From Streptococcus suis (lineage in GTDB: Bacteria; Bacillota; Bacilli; Lactobacillales; Streptococcaceae), in assembly GCA_024583055.1 (NCBI GenBank), contig CP102145.1, positions 868,001 through 932,000 on the forward strand: 64,000 nt of DNA. Direction: 5' to 3'. Both the position numbers and the translations under genes were made by a program. The notes under the pieces were generated by a model. That model worked only from the letters and a program-made list of their open reading frames with translations, was not told where the DNA came from and searched no databases. Shown in pieces: positions 16,812-26,096 of the stretch. Position 1 is the stretch's first letter. Each line of letters opens with the position of its first letter.

Positions 16812-17615
16812 TTACTTGACCACTTTCGGTTTTCTCACCAGCAAGACCATAGAGCCAATCCAGAAAACCACCGCTGGCAGAATGACCAAGACCAGATTTA
16901 ACCAAGTTGGCACCATCATAACCAGATTGAGAATTCCACCAGCAAGCATGAGTCCATAGGTCGGCAGAAAGACATGGCTGACCAGCTTTTCCTTACGGTA
17001 ACATAGCAGAGCGAGACCGATGAGGATGACTGGAATCAGGCTTGTCCAACCAGTCAAAGAGATGTCTGTACCATCCGGCAATAGGATGAAACGACCGGCC
17101 AAAATTGCTACATAGACCAGTGGAAAACCAATATAGGTCGCCCAAATTTTCAGTTTAGAAGTTTGGTAAATCAAATTCCGTAACAAGAGCATGATGCCAG
17201 CCGGCAGTAGAAAGGCCAGCAAACTATCACACACCAGTGCTAACCAATTAAATTGGACTGTGCCTGATCCTGCAAATTCCATGAGAAATCGACTGCCGAC
17301 ATAGACTAGCCAGACAAGCCCTGCCAGGCGTCCAACTTCCTTGACTCCGATCGGAGGCAAATAGTTCAACAAATCATCCGCCATTTGCTTGCTGTCTTTG
17401 CCCAGATAATCCTCCGCAGAAAGCCCGTCTATTTGGGCTTCAAGAACATCTTGGTAAATGGATAAGAGCTGGGCAGTCACTGCTTCTTCCTGCCTGTGAA
17501 AGACAGAGGCAATCATCATGTAGCCATTGATACGCCCCATGTATTCCTTGTTTTCCTTGGTCAGCTGGCTTTCAATCACTTCAATCTGCTTACGGTATTC
17601 CATTTGTTTGCTCAT
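16812..17615 (-). CDS. Polytopic membrane protein downstream of PadR
   Basis: 267 residues: a helical cytoplasmic N-terminal domain (about 1-90) with charged heptads, then five to six membrane segments and a basic C-terminus. The layout recalls DUF1129/DUF1048-type proteins that sit next to PadR regulators, but I cannot assign a family firmly. It starts two bases from the padR stop and is surely cotranscribed. Possible role in envelope stress or transport control is inference. Confidence 0.65.
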   Translation of the reverse strand: MSKQMEYRKQIEVIESQLTKENKEYMGRINGYMMIASVFHRQEEAVTAQLLSIYQDVLEAQIDGLSAEDYLGKDSKQMADDLLNYLPPIGVKEVGRLAGLVWLVYVGSRFLMEFAGSGTVQFNWLALVCDSLLAFLLPAGIMLLLRNLIYQTSKLKIWATYIGFPLVYVAILAGRFILLPDGTDISLTGWTSLIPVILIGLALLCYRKEKLVSHVFLPTYGLMLAGGILNLVMMVPTWLNLVLVILPAVVFWIGSMVLLVRKPKVVK

Positions 17616-17616
17616 C

Positions 17617-17934
17617 TTATTCTCCTTTCAATCGCTGAACCTTTTGGACCAATTCCGTCCACTGGCTCCAAAAATCTTCTAGATAAGCCTTTCCCTGGTC
17701 TGTCAAATAAAAATACTTCCTGTCGGGTCCGTCTGGCGAGGGCTTATTCTGACTAAGAATCAGGTCATTTTTTTCTAACTTCTGAAGGAGTGGATAAACC
17801 GTCCCTCCGACCATGTTTTCAAAGCCCTGATTTCTCAACTCCTGAACCAATTCATAACCATAAATCTCCTTCTGGCTGATAATTTGTAAAACACAGCCAT
17901 CCAGGACCCCCTTGAGCATTTGGGTTTCTTTCAT
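17617..17934 (-). CDS. PadR-family transcriptional regulator
   Basis: 105 residues with the winged-helix PadR domain. LKGVLDGCVLQIISQKEIYGYELVQEL near the start, TVYPLLQKLEKNDLI (recognition helix and wing) and RKYFYLTDQGKAYLEDF are standard marks. Its ATG overlaps the stop of a 54-residue membrane protein gene. Likely represses its own operon through the CTAGT-type palindromes upstream. The ligand is unknown. Confidence 0.9.
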   Translation of the reverse strand: MKETQMLKGVLDGCVLQIISQKEIYGYELVQELRNQGFENMVGGTVYPLLQKLEKNDLILSQNKPSPDGPDRKYFYLTDQGKAYLEDFWSQWTELVQKVQRLKGE

Positions 17935-18095
17935 AAGGCCTCCTCATCATCTGTAAAAAATCCAAACAGTAGGCCTGATGCTAACAGGATACCTAAGATC
18001 AAAATAGAACCCAAAGTCCAGCCAGTTATAATAGCCGTCACAAGCGTGATGCCTGCCACTTCCCAATTTTCCCGACTTTTCTTATCCAACTTCAT
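17931..18095 (-). CDS. Small membrane protein upstream of padR, 54 residues
   Basis: Short gene beginning MKLDKKSRENWEVAG with two hydrophobic segments (about residues 14-28 and 30-46) and an acidic tail ending DDEEAL. A TAGGGA-type ribosome site precedes the ATG. Its stop overlaps the padR start (ATGA), so the pair is translationally coupled. Not recognised; similar short proteins sit in PadR operons of other streptococci, which is from memory. Confidence 0.55.
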   Translation of the reverse strand: MKLDKKSRENWEVAGITLVTAIITGWTLGSILILGILLASGLLFGFFTDDEEAL

Positions 18096-18108
18096 ACTGA
18101 TTCCCTAC

Positions 18109-18129
18109 CTAGTTTGTAATACATACTAG
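18109..18129. promoter_or_regulatory. Palindromic operator of the PadR operon
   Basis: CTAGTTTGTA and TACATACTAG form a 21-base imperfect palindrome (9 of 10 paired) 13 bases before the first gene. A related copy (CTAGTTTGT..ACCTATTAG) lies at 18169-18189, and a further CTAGTATGTA half at 18219-18228. Repeated sites fit autoregulation by PadR. Confidence 0.6.
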
Positions 18130-18262
18130 TCTGATAAAAATAAAAGCGATTTTCTTTATCTTCTATCACTAGTTTGTTTTACCTATTAGTTTTGTATCTA
18201 TAGTCTAACACAAGGTGGCTAGTATGTAAAGCAAAATAGCGAAAACTATTCAAAAAATAAAA

Positions 18263-18282
18263 AACTTGGGTTGCCCCAAGTT
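18263..18282 (-). terminator. Terminator of the bceAB operon
   Basis: Perfect 8-base stem AACTTGGG/CCCAAGTT with a 4-base loop, followed on the minus strand by a T-rich tract. It touches the bceB stop codon. Confidence 0.85.
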
Positions 18283-20282
18283 TAGGAAATAATCTGTTTG
18301 TAAGACCGTGTCGTGATGGCATAGACCACTAGGTAGAGGAGGAGATAGCCACCACAGATGCCTGCAGTCACCTGCAACATGAGCCCTGCATTGACCACAC
18401 CGATAGACAAAAGAATGGATGATAGCATCTTGTAGGCAAATGCAAGATGGACAAAGGCAAGTAGGATAGGTAGGAAAAAGACGGTCAGCAATTGCTTGCG
18501 AATGGACTGTCTAGTCTGGTCCTCATCCAGACCAACCTTGGTCATAATGACGAAGCGATCTCTGTCTTCATAGCCTTCTGAAATCTGTTTGAAGTAAATC
18601 ACCAGCACCACTGCCATCAAAAAGATGAGTGATAGCAAGAGACCGATGAAGAAGAGAGAGCCCGCAAAACTGAAGTAATTCCGTGTCGCATAGGCACGGT
18701 AGGCGAGACTAACAGTGTTAGTACCATCTGGCAAAATATTGGAAGTCCACAGTTCGCTTTCAAAAGTACCGGATAAGAAGATCTCCTGGCTACTTACTTG
18801 TTCTTCTTCTGATAGACTGCTTTCAAAGCCCATATAATAGCGATTCTCAGCTTGATTTTCAAATATCGTCAAATCTTGAACCACAACGACTAAGTACTGA
18901 CTGACATTGAAAGACATATGGTCAGGCAGATGCCCCAAGGTCACATTCTTGGGCAAGACTTGGACAACTTCCATCTCCTTTTCATCAAAGGTGAGGGTTT
19001 GACCAGCTTGATACTGGACTCCCTTACTATAAATGGCTACTTGGTCACTTGCCAGCTGGAGCGCTTCTCCAGTCATCTTTTCATAGCTGGCTTGATCAAG
19101 GATAAAACCAACACCCAGGTCAGAGAAATCTACGCTAGCTACATCTTCAACCGTAAAAAATCTTACGTGTTGGTTTGTCACCTCAGTAAAAGAGGCTTGC
19201 TGGTAAGGATAGACCACCTTACTTTCAACAGGAATATCCTTCTCTTCTAAGATAGCTTCCGCCCACTCCTCCACTTGTGATTTTGAAGTTGTTGGCTGCA
19301 TCCCAACATCGATCGAATAGTCATTTGGATTTTGATTGGCAATATAATCTTTGCCACCGATGTAAATATTGAGTCCTCCAACCATGGTCACCAAGAACAT
19401 GCTTGATAGGATGGTAATGGTCGCAAGCCCTAGAGCATTTTTCCGCATACGGAAAATCAAGTTGGATACAGAAATAAAATTCTCTGGCTTGTAGAAATAG
19501 GTCTGACGGTTCTTTAGCCAGTTTAAGAGACTGATGACACCTGATTGGAAAAGCAAATAAGTCCCAAAAATAACCAGAAGCGTCGCTCCGAAGAAACTTG
19601 GAATAGCTGTTAGCGGACTGGTCACTAGTTGGGCAATGGCGTAACCTGCCCCCAATAGGATAAGGGCTAAGAGGGTTTGTAGCCAGAGGAAGCCTGTTTT
19701 CTTGTCCCCTCGCTTCTTGCCCTGAACCAGCTTGAGTGAATCGGTCAAGCCCAGTTTCCCAATATTAAAGAGACTGACCAAGGCAAAAATCCCAAAGAGA
19801 TAGATGACTACAGTTACCAAACTTTTCAACTGAAAGGTTGAAGCTAGGACAACAGGCATCTGCATAGCCCTCAGCAAGAGGGCATAGAAGAGTTTGTCCA
19901 GAGCCAGGCCCAAGAGTAAACCTGACAGAATAGTGCTGGTTGAAAAGACCAGATTTTCCAAAAACGTCATTAAGAGAAGGTGTTTTTTCTCCAAACCTAG
20001 AACGCTATAAACTCCAAACTCTTTTGACCGCTGCTTCATAACAAAACTATTGGCATAGAAGACCATGATGGCAACGGCCAACATGACTACAATCATACCA
20101 AAGCCCAGCACTTGAATCACCCCATTGGCCCCCTTGACCTGACCTAAATCAGGATGAAAGGCAAGCGAGGCAAAAATATAGGCAATGGCTGTAGACAAAA
20201 TGGTCATCAGGGCATAGGGAAAATAGAGCCTGCGGTTCTTTTTGAGATTGGTTAAGCCCAATCGAAAGGTTAGTCCAAACAT
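18282..20282 (-). CDS. bceB: BceB-type ABC transporter permease
   Basis: 666-residue FtsX-type permease with ten expected membrane segments: one at the N-terminus, a group to about residue 310, a large extracellular domain (about 320-520) and three at the C-terminus. This is the layout of BceB/VraG proteins that detect and remove bacitracin or similar peptide antibiotics. The ATG at 20282 follows GAGG by eight bases and lies one base after the bceA stop. It works with the ATPase upstream and the two-component system 21.2-22.9 kb. The drug specificity is not visible in sequence. Confidence 0.87.
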   Translation of the reverse strand: MFGLTFRLGLTNLKKNRRLYFPYALMTILSTAIAYIFASLAFHPDLGQVKGANGVIQVLGFGMIVVMLAVAIMVFYANSFVMKQRSKEFGVYSVLGLEKKHLLLMTFLENLVFSTSTILSGLLLGLALDKLFYALLLRAMQMPVVLASTFQLKSLVTVVIYLFGIFALVSLFNIGKLGLTDSLKLVQGKKRGDKKTGFLWLQTLLALILLGAGYAIAQLVTSPLTAIPSFFGATLLVIFGTYLLFQSGVISLLNWLKNRQTYFYKPENFISVSNLIFRMRKNALGLATITILSSMFLVTMVGGLNIYIGGKDYIANQNPNDYSIDVGMQPTTSKSQVEEWAEAILEEKDIPVESKVVYPYQQASFTEVTNQHVRFFTVEDVASVDFSDLGVGFILDQASYEKMTGEALQLASDQVAIYSKGVQYQAGQTLTFDEKEMEVVQVLPKNVTLGHLPDHMSFNVSQYLVVVVQDLTIFENQAENRYYMGFESSLSEEEQVSSQEIFLSGTFESELWTSNILPDGTNTVSLAYRAYATRNYFSFAGSLFFIGLLLSLIFLMAVVLVIYFKQISEGYEDRDRFVIMTKVGLDEDQTRQSIRKQLLTVFFLPILLAFVHLAFAYKMLSSILLSIGVVNAGLMLQVTAGICGGYLLLYLVVYAITTRSYKQIIS

Positions 20283-20283
20283 A

Positions 20284-21042
20284 CTACTCACCTCGATTCG
20301 CCATGACTGTCAAGGTATCTGAAATCAGCTGGTACATTTCCTGACTAGTTCGCTCACCACGGTAGATTTGATTGTAGAGGATACCATCCTTGATAAAGAG
20401 GACCCGTTTGGCGCGACTGGCTGCCGCTGTCGAGTGGGTTACCATCAAAATGGTTTGCCCTTTTTGATTGATTTTTTCAAAGATATCGAGAAGGGTTGCT
20501 GTTGATTTGGAGTCGAGGGCTCCAGTTGGCTCATCCGCTAAGAGTATTTCTGGCTGGGTGATGATGGCACGCGCCACCGCTACCCGTTGCTGCTGACCAC
20601 CCGAAATCTCGTAAGGCATTTTGTTCTGCAAGGTCGCAATTTCCAGACTATTTAGAGTATGGACCAGCCGCTTATTCATCTCATCAATCGGGTACTGGGA
20701 CAGGACCAGAGGTAAGAGAACATTGTCCTTGACAGAGAGGGTGTCCAAGAGGTTAAAGTCCTGGAAAACAAAGCCCAATTTCTCCCGGCGAAAGGCAGCG
20801 GATTCCTTGCTCTTAATCGTTTCTGTATTGACACCATTGAGCAGGACATGGCCACGGGTCGGCTTGTCCAGGGTCGCAAGAATATTGAGCAAGGTGGATT
20901 TTCCAGAACCTGACTCACCCATGATGGCCAGGTATTCGCCCTCCTCCACCGTAAAATGGATATCCTTGAGAGCCTCGACCTGCCCCGCCTTAAACCGAGA
21001 ACTATAAATCTTTTGTACATGTTGCACGTCTAGTAAAACCAT
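20284..21042 (-). CDS. bceA: BceA-type ABC transporter ATPase
   Basis: 252-residue ATPase of the LolD/MacB/Bce branch. Walker A GESGSGKST (about residues 40-48), signature ISGGQQQRVAVARA and Walker B ILLADEPTGALD are intact. The start has AAAGGAG. It is upstream of and overlaps bceB's translation-start region. Together they form a peptide-antibiotic detoxification and sensing module. Confidence 0.92.
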   Translation of the reverse strand: MVLLDVQHVQKIYSSRFKAGQVEALKDIHFTVEEGEYLAIMGESGSGKSTLLNILATLDKPTRGHVLLNGVNTETIKSKESAAFRREKLGFVFQDFNLLDTLSVKDNVLLPLVLSQYPIDEMNKRLVHTLNSLEIATLQNKMPYEISGGQQQRVAVARAIITQPEILLADEPTGALDSKSTATLLDIFEKINQKGQTILMVTHSTAAASRAKRVLFIKDGILYNQIYRGERTSQEMYQLISDTLTVMANRGE

Positions 21043-21252
21043 GATACTTCTCCTTTGGAAACTGTAGTCACAAGTGCGGTCATTGAGATAAGAAATAGTT
21101 TTTGCTAATCAAGGGCTATGAGGGGCAGCAAACTAGCCATGAATCAGGTACCGAACTGTGAATACAAGTTCTTATTTTTATAATCCCATTTTACAGTTTC
21201 AACCCAAGGCCTGCCATAGCCCAAACTTTCATTTACCTTACAAAATTGTCAC
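21043..21252 (-). promoter_or_regulatory. Intergenic region of bceA (likely BceR target)
   Basis: 210 bases between bceS and bceA with no gene. It should hold the bceA promoter and the response-regulator site; a GAACT-N9-AGTTC inverted repeat at about 21153-21172 is the only symmetric element I see. No clear -35/-10 pair could be chosen. Confidence 0.35.
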
Positions 21253-22233
21253 TTAATCCAAGGCCAGTTCTGTCTCTTTTATCCCAATCCGGACTTCAGT
21301 CCCTTTGCCTAACTTGGATTTGAGGGTGAGGGAATAGCCCAGCTCCGCAGCGATTTTCTTGGAGAGATAAAGCCCAAGGCCCGAAGACTGTTGGGTTCTA
21401 CGACCGTTGAAACCTGAAAAACCACGCTCAAATATCCGCCGCACGTCACTCTCCGCAATCCCCAGACCCGTATCTCGAATGACCAGGTCATGACCGTCTA
21501 GGAAAATGGAAATGGTCCCATTCTCACAATATTTGAGGGCATTGGAGAGGACTTGTTCAATCAAGAGACCCAGCCAGCGTTTGTCTGTTTTTAGGACTCG
21601 CGATAGGTCTCCCAAATCCAGCTTGGTTCTGGCCTGGATGAAAAAGAGGGAATATTTTTTAATCAGGCTCTTGACCAGTTCTTCCAGGTCCACCCGCTCA
21701 ATAACCAGGTCGTCATGGAAGGATTGCAGACGAAGATAATTGAGGACCAGACCTGTGTATTGCTCGATTTTGAAAAGTTGATTTTCCAGCTGGTAACGGA
21801 TGTCTGGCTGGTCGATTTCCTTGGCCAGGAGCTGACTGGCAGCAATCGGGATCTTCATCTGGTGGGCCCAGAGGGTATAGTAGTCGTCCAATTCGGTCTT
21901 GGCTTGAAGTTGCTGCTCCTGCAAGAGCTTGTTTTGGGCTTCTAGCTGCTGGACCTTTTCCTGCAAATACCGCTCTGCTGGGCTACCTGATGCCGCCTGC
22001 TGACCACGCCAGTATTTACCAAAGCGAGAAACATCCGCCAACAAGTCCCAGCCTAATGCCAAGAGCCAGACCAGGCTCAGGAGCAAGAGACCATAGGAGA
22101 TGAGGGGGCGGTCCAGCTCAAAGAGGTAACTGAGGCCGTAGATGAAGAGGGCCAGGGCCGGGTAGGCCAGGAGATAGGGCAGGCGGTGGCGGATCCAGCT
22201 GGTCAGAAAGAGCCGATAATCTTCTCTAGTCAT
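21253..22233 (-). CDS. bceS: BceS-type intramembrane-sensing histidine kinase
   Basis: 326-residue kinase with only two N-terminal membrane helices and almost no extracellular loop, typical for kinases that sense through a Bce transporter. A coiled segment rich in Gln/Leu (about 90-115) follows, then the H-box LWAHQMKIPIAA with the phospho-His, the N-box (EQVLSNALKYC), G1 box RDTGLGI and G2 GLGLYLS. It overlaps bceR by eight bases. Confidence 0.9.
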   Translation of the reverse strand: MTREDYRLFLTSWIRHRLPYLLAYPALALFIYGLSYLFELDRPLISYGLLLLSLVWLLALGWDLLADVSRFGKYWRGQQAASGSPAERYLQEKVQQLEAQNKLLQEQQLQAKTELDDYYTLWAHQMKIPIAASQLLAKEIDQPDIRYQLENQLFKIEQYTGLVLNYLRLQSFHDDLVIERVDLEELVKSLIKKYSLFFIQARTKLDLGDLSRVLKTDKRWLGLLIEQVLSNALKYCENGTISIFLDGHDLVIRDTGLGIAESDVRRIFERGFSGFNGRRTQQSSGLGLYLSKKIAAELGYSLTLKSKLGKGTEVRIGIKETELALD

Positions 22234-22897
22234 GAGCTTTCACCAGGCCGTAGCCGACCCCTTTCTTGGTAGCAATCAAGCCCGGTAGCCCCAGTTCATC
22301 CAACTTCTTCCGAAGGCGGGCCATGTTGACAGACAGGGTATTGTCATCTACGAAAATATCGCTATTCCAGAGCTGGCGCATGAGCTCCTCCCGGCTGACC
22401 ACTTCCTGACCATGCTCGAAAAGAACCCGCAAAATCTGAAATTCGTTCTTGGTCAACTCCTCCACCTGCTGGTCGTACTGAACCTGCATGGTCTTAAGGT
22501 CAAGGGAAATCTCTCCAAACCAGAGCAAGCTCTGCTCACCAACAAAATCATAGGTCCGACGGAGCAGGCCTTGTATCTTGGCCAAGAGGACCGTCATCTC
22601 AAAGGGCTTGGTCACATAATCATCAGCCCCCATGTTAATGGCCATGGGCTGGTCATGAGAGGACAAAAACATAATCGGAATGCGGGAGGTCTTACGAATT
22701 TCCTGGCACCAATAGTAACCGTTGAAAAAGGGCAAACCGATATCCAGGAGAATCAAGTGTGGCTGAAAGCGGTCAATCTGGCTGAGAATATCCTGAAAGT
22801 CAGCCACTTCCTCCACCTCATAGCTCCAATTTCGTAAATTCTTGGCCACCAGCTGGCTGATGATCTTATCGTCTTCTATCAATAGAATCTTTTGCAT
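22226..22897 (-). CDS. bceR: BceR-type response regulator
   Basis: 223-residue OmpR-family regulator. The receiver domain has the acidic pair EDD near residue 8, phospho-Asp in LILLDIGLPF (about 52) and the Lys in YVTKPF (about 101). The C-terminal winged helix has EFQILRVLFEHGQEVVSREEL and DNTLSVNMARLRKKL. It likely activates bceAB in response to flux through the transporter. Confidence 0.92.
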   Translation of the reverse strand: MQKILLIEDDKIISQLVAKNLRNWSYEVEEVADFQDILSQIDRFQPHLILLDIGLPFFNGYYWCQEIRKTSRIPIMFLSSHDQPMAINMGADDYVTKPFEMTVLLAKIQGLLRRTYDFVGEQSLLWFGEISLDLKTMQVQYDQQVEELTKNEFQILRVLFEHGQEVVSREELMRQLWNSDIFVDDNTLSVNMARLRKKLDELGLPGLIATKKGVGYGLVKAHD

Positions 22898-22957
22898 AGG
22901 GACCTCCTTGGCTATACTATTATTATATCGTAAAATTGCTCCAGAAACCTTTCAAAT

Positions 22958-22986
22958 TTGTCATTTTCCACAATATCCGCTATACT
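22958..22986 (+). promoter_or_regulatory. Promoter giving a probable leaderless mRNA
   Basis: TTGTCA (22958-22963), 17-base spacer, TATACT (22981-22986). The ATG of the gene begins at 22996, nine bases after the -10 box, so transcription should start at or next to the A of the ATG. No ribosome site is present upstream. Confidence 0.75.
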
Positions 22987-22995
22987 AAGACTACT

Positions 22996-24312
22996 ATGGC
23001 AAACCTACTTGATTACCTAAAAGAAAGTCAATTCGATAGTTTTTATGATCGGCCGCTCAACAAGCTAGATATTTTGGCCCTGACCGAGCTAGCCTATCTG
23101 CCCTTCGACAGTCTAGTCCCAGCTGACTTTACTGAAAAAGGCGTCCGAATCGACCAATTAGCAGAAGATTTCGCAGCTAAATACCAGGATGAATTCCCAC
23201 CTTTTTCTATGGTGACAAAGAGCCGACTAGCCATGTTTCAGTTGCTAGCCCAGGCCAAGCGCTTCAAGCATCTACGGGCCTTTGCCTATGTCGACCAATA
23301 TGAATTGGACCTGCAGAAACAGTTTGCGGTCATCAGCTACCGCCTAGACCGGCAGACCATTGTCACCTGCTTCCGGGGGACAGATGATACCATTATCGGC
23401 TGGAAGGAAGATTTCCACATGACCTACATGGAGGAGATTCCTGCCCAAAAGTCCGCCAAGGAATACTTGGAAGGGCTGATAGGGAGCCAGCCAGGACTGT
23501 TTTATATCTCTGGTCACTCCAAGGGGGGCAACCTGGCACTCTATGCCAGCAGCAAGCTTGCGGCTGACTTGCAGGAACGGATTTTGCAGGTCTATCCCTA
23601 CGATGCTCCTGGACTCCATAAGAAACACCTGGAAAGTCCGAGCTACCTGATGCTTGCTGATCGGATTCACCCCATTATCCCGCAAAATTCTGTGGTCGGT
23701 ATGATGCTGGAAACTCCTGACCATGTTCAAATCGTCCAGAGCAATACCATTGGTCTCCTCCAGCATATTAGCTTTTCCTGGGAAATTAACGGCAACGACT
23801 TCAAGCCTGCTCCAGCACTAACAGAGGATAGCTTGCAGGTTGACCAAACCCTCAAAACCTGGACAGCCAGCCTGACAGAGGAGGAATTACAGGAATTTTT
23901 CGACCTCTTCTTCGGGCTCATCATGGAGGCTGGTATTGAAAAACTAGCGGACTTGACCGTCAACCCCCTCCAAAAATTGCAGGAAATCGACCGACTGCGC
24001 AAGGAATTGCCAGATGAAAAGGCCCAGATGTTGGACAAATTGAGCCGCTTACTAATTGATACCCGCTATAAAATCTGGCTGGAAGGCATCTACCAAAACC
24101 TGCCTCATACCAATTTCAAATTGCCTCAGTTCTCCCTCCATTTTCCCAGTCCTGAATTGAAGGTTCCTGGTTTCAAAAACAACACAGAAAACTATGTGAA
24201 CGATAGAAGGAAGGTCCAGCCGGACGATTTTCTCAGAGTACCCAACTTCAAATTCCCGGATTGGAACGACTGGTTGAGAGGACCAAGCGATAAGAAAGAC
24301 AAAGAAAACTAG
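22996..24312 (+). CDS. Mbeg1-like / DUF2974 alpha/beta hydrolase
   Basis: 438-residue lipase-like protein. The class-3-type nucleophile elbow SGHSKGGN (about residue 168) has Ser in GHSKG, and the preceding FRGTDDTIIGWKEDF matches the oxyanion-loop region of DUF2974 proteins. The C-terminal 150 residues form a charged tail with several prolines. The start at 22996 was chosen because the frame upstream runs through a promoter. Substrate and cellular role are unknown; no signal peptide is seen. It faces away from the bce operon and ends in a terminator. Confidence 0.8.
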   Translation: MANLLDYLKESQFDSFYDRPLNKLDILALTELAYLPFDSLVPADFTEKGVRIDQLAEDFAAKYQDEFPPFSMVTKSRLAMFQLLAQAKRFKHLRAFAYVDQYELDLQKQFAVISYRLDRQTIVTCFRGTDDTIIGWKEDFHMTYMEEIPAQKSAKEYLEGLIGSQPGLFYISGHSKGGNLALYASSKLAADLQERILQVYPYDAPGLHKKHLESPSYLMLADRIHPIIPQNSVVGMMLETPDHVQIVQSNTIGLLQHISFSWEINGNDFKPAPALTEDSLQVDQTLKTWTASLTEEELQEFFDLFFGLIMEAGIEKLADLTVNPLQKLQEIDRLRKELPDEKAQMLDKLSRLLIDTRYKIWLEGIYQNLPHTNFKLPQFSLHFPSPELKVPGFKNNTENYVNDRRKVQPDDFLRVPNFKFPDWNDWLRGPSDKKDKEN

Positions 24313-24332
24313 CCTGGAAAAGCTAGTTTTTT
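24307..24332 (+). terminator. Terminator after the DUF2974 gene
   Basis: AACTAGC/GCTAGTT hairpin with an 8-base loop, followed by six Ts. It overlaps the stop codon. Confidence 0.8.
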
Positions 24333-24362
24333 CTATTATATTTGATGTTCTAGTCGAGCATT

Positions 24363-25328
24363 TTATTTTTCAAGACGAGCAACTACTTCTTCAAACATAA
24401 GCTTGGTTGACTCAAGACCACCACCTGACAGGTACCAGAGGTCTGGTGTCAGCGTGATGATTTTCTTGTTCTTACCAGCATTGGTTTCCTGGATGAGGGC
24501 GTTGTTGAGAATGTCCGAATTTTGCGTATCGTCGCCACCGATGGCCAGGGTGCGGTCAACAACAAAGATGATGTCTGGGTTGATCTGGCTGACACTCTCT
24601 AAGCTCAGGCTGGAACCGTGACTTCTGCCTTGATTTCCTTGGGTGTTTTCTTCCAGCTTGAGGTCAGTTGGTTGAAAGCCCAATGTCTTATAAATAAAGG
24701 AATAACGGCCGTCTGGAGCAATGCCTGCCATACTGCCTTCATTGAGCAGGACAGTTAGAGTGGTCAATTGGGTGTCCTTATTTTTGTCTTGAGCCGTTTG
24801 AACAAGTGTGTCGATATCAGCCAGCTTGCTTTCAGCTTCTTTGACTGCCTCGTCTCCGAAGAGTTTTGCCAATTCAGTAGCATTGGTCTTGACAGAGTTC
24901 AAATAATCAGAAGTAGAGGTCTCAAAGTATATAGCTGGCGCAATTTTCTCAAACTCTGCCTGCTGGTCCTGCGTACGACTGGACAGGATAATCAAATCCG
25001 GTTCCAACTCCGCAACCGTTTCAAGGTTGACTTCGCGCAGATTACCAACGTTTGTAATCTCTTTTTTATCCTTCAAGTCCTTCAAATAGGTTGGCAGGCT
25101 GTCTTTTGGCATCCCGACGATAGTGTCTTCCTTGCCAAGGGCACGCAGGCTGTCAGCCACACCGTAGTCCAAAACCACAATCTTTTTGGGATTACTTGGA
25201 ACGGTTGTCTCACCCGTCGAGGTTTGAATAGTAATGTCCTGAGAGGTGCTGGCCTGCTCCGCTGACGAACAAGCAGCTAGAGCAATGATGCTAAAGAGTG
25301 CTAAAAATGCGAGTGTGATGCGTTTCAT
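24363..25328 (-). CDS. Iron-siderophore ABC transporter binding lipoprotein
   Basis: 321-residue FatB/FecB-type (cluster 8) substrate-binding lipoprotein. The signal peptide ends in LAACSS, so it is lipid-anchored. The family PROSITE-like stretch NPKKIVVLDYGVADSLRALG lies near residue 47. It would bind ferric siderophores (petrobactin, catecholates) outside the cell for the two permeases upstream. It is the last gene of a four-gene operon that may be controlled by a Fur-family site. Confidence 0.88.
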   Translation of the reverse strand: MKRITLAFLALFSIIALAACSSAEQASTSQDITIQTSTGETTVPSNPKKIVVLDYGVADSLRALGKEDTIVGMPKDSLPTYLKDLKDKKEITNVGNLREVNLETVAELEPDLIILSSRTQDQQAEFEKIAPAIYFETSTSDYLNSVKTNATELAKLFGDEAVKEAESKLADIDTLVQTAQDKNKDTQLTTLTVLLNEGSMAGIAPDGRYSFIYKTLGFQPTDLKLEENTQGNQGRSHGSSLSLESVSQINPDIIFVVDRTLAIGGDDTQNSDILNNALIQETNAGKNKKIITLTPDLWYLSGGGLESTKLMFEEVVARLEK

Positions 25329-25340
25329 AATTTTTCCTTT

Positions 25341-26096
25341 CTATTTATAGAGACAAATTTTCTTGCCGTCAATATCGGCGATGGTCAGCTCCATATCATA
25401 AAGGGAGCTGAGGATAGGCTCCGTCATGACCTCATGGGGTTGCCCCTGGGAATAGACCTTGCCATCTTTAAAGGCGACCATCTGGTCGACAAATTGGCTA
25501 GCCACATTGATGTCGTGAATGACAACCACCACCGTCTTGTGCAGGTCATCCACCAGACGACGGAGGGTTTTCATCATCAAAATCCCTTGCTTGATGTCCA
25601 GATTATTGAGCGGCTCGTCCAAGAGGATAATCTCCGTATCCTGAGCCAAAATCATGGCAATGTTGACCCGCTGCAACTGCCCCCCCGATAACTGGTCAAT
25701 AGGACGATCGCGGAAATTATCCAATTCCATATAGGAAATAGCCTGATTGATATGCTCATAGTCGACAGCTGTCAAGCGTCCCTTGCTGTAGGGATAGCGA
25801 CCGAAGGAAATTAGCTCCTCGACCGTTAATTTGACTTGATAATCCACCTTTTGCTTGAGCATGGATAATTCCTTGGCTAATTCAACCGAGTCCCAACTTT
25901 CGATTTCCTGCCCCTTTATATAGAGCAGCCCCTGCTCCTTGGGCAAAAGTCGGCTAATCAGCGATAAAAGCGTTGATTTGCCTGCGCCATTTGGTCCGAT
26001 AAAGGCGGTAAACTTAGCTTTTTCGATGTTAAGACCAATTTCGTCTAAGATTGGATTGGTCCCATATTTCTTGGAAATATTTTCCATTTTAATCAT
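25341..26096 (-). CDS. Iron-siderophore ABC transporter ATPase
   Basis: 251-residue FepC-type ATPase. Walker A GPNGAGKST (about 35-43), signature LSGGQLQRVNIA and Walker B EIILLDEPLNNLD are intact. Its ATG overlaps the stop of the upstream permease. Energises uptake of ferric siderophores with the adjacent permeases and lipoprotein. Confidence 0.9.
   Translation of the reverse strand: MIKMENISKKYGTNPILDEIGLNIEKAKFTAFIGPNGAGKSTLLSLISRLLPKEQGLLYIKGQEIESWDSVELAKELSMLKQKVDYQVKLTVEELISFGRYPYSKGRLTAVDYEHINQAISYMELDNFRDRPIDQLSGGQLQRVNIAMILAQDTEIILLDEPLNNLDIKQGILMMKTLRRLVDDLHKTVVVVIHDINVASQFVDQMVAFKDGKVYSQGQPHEVMTEPILSSLYDMELTIADIDGKKICLYK

Noticed and set aside
21043..21252. Riboswitch or leader RNA before bceA
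   Set aside because: No strong hairpins or conserved riboswitch motif seen; more likely a simple promoter region with a response-regulator site.
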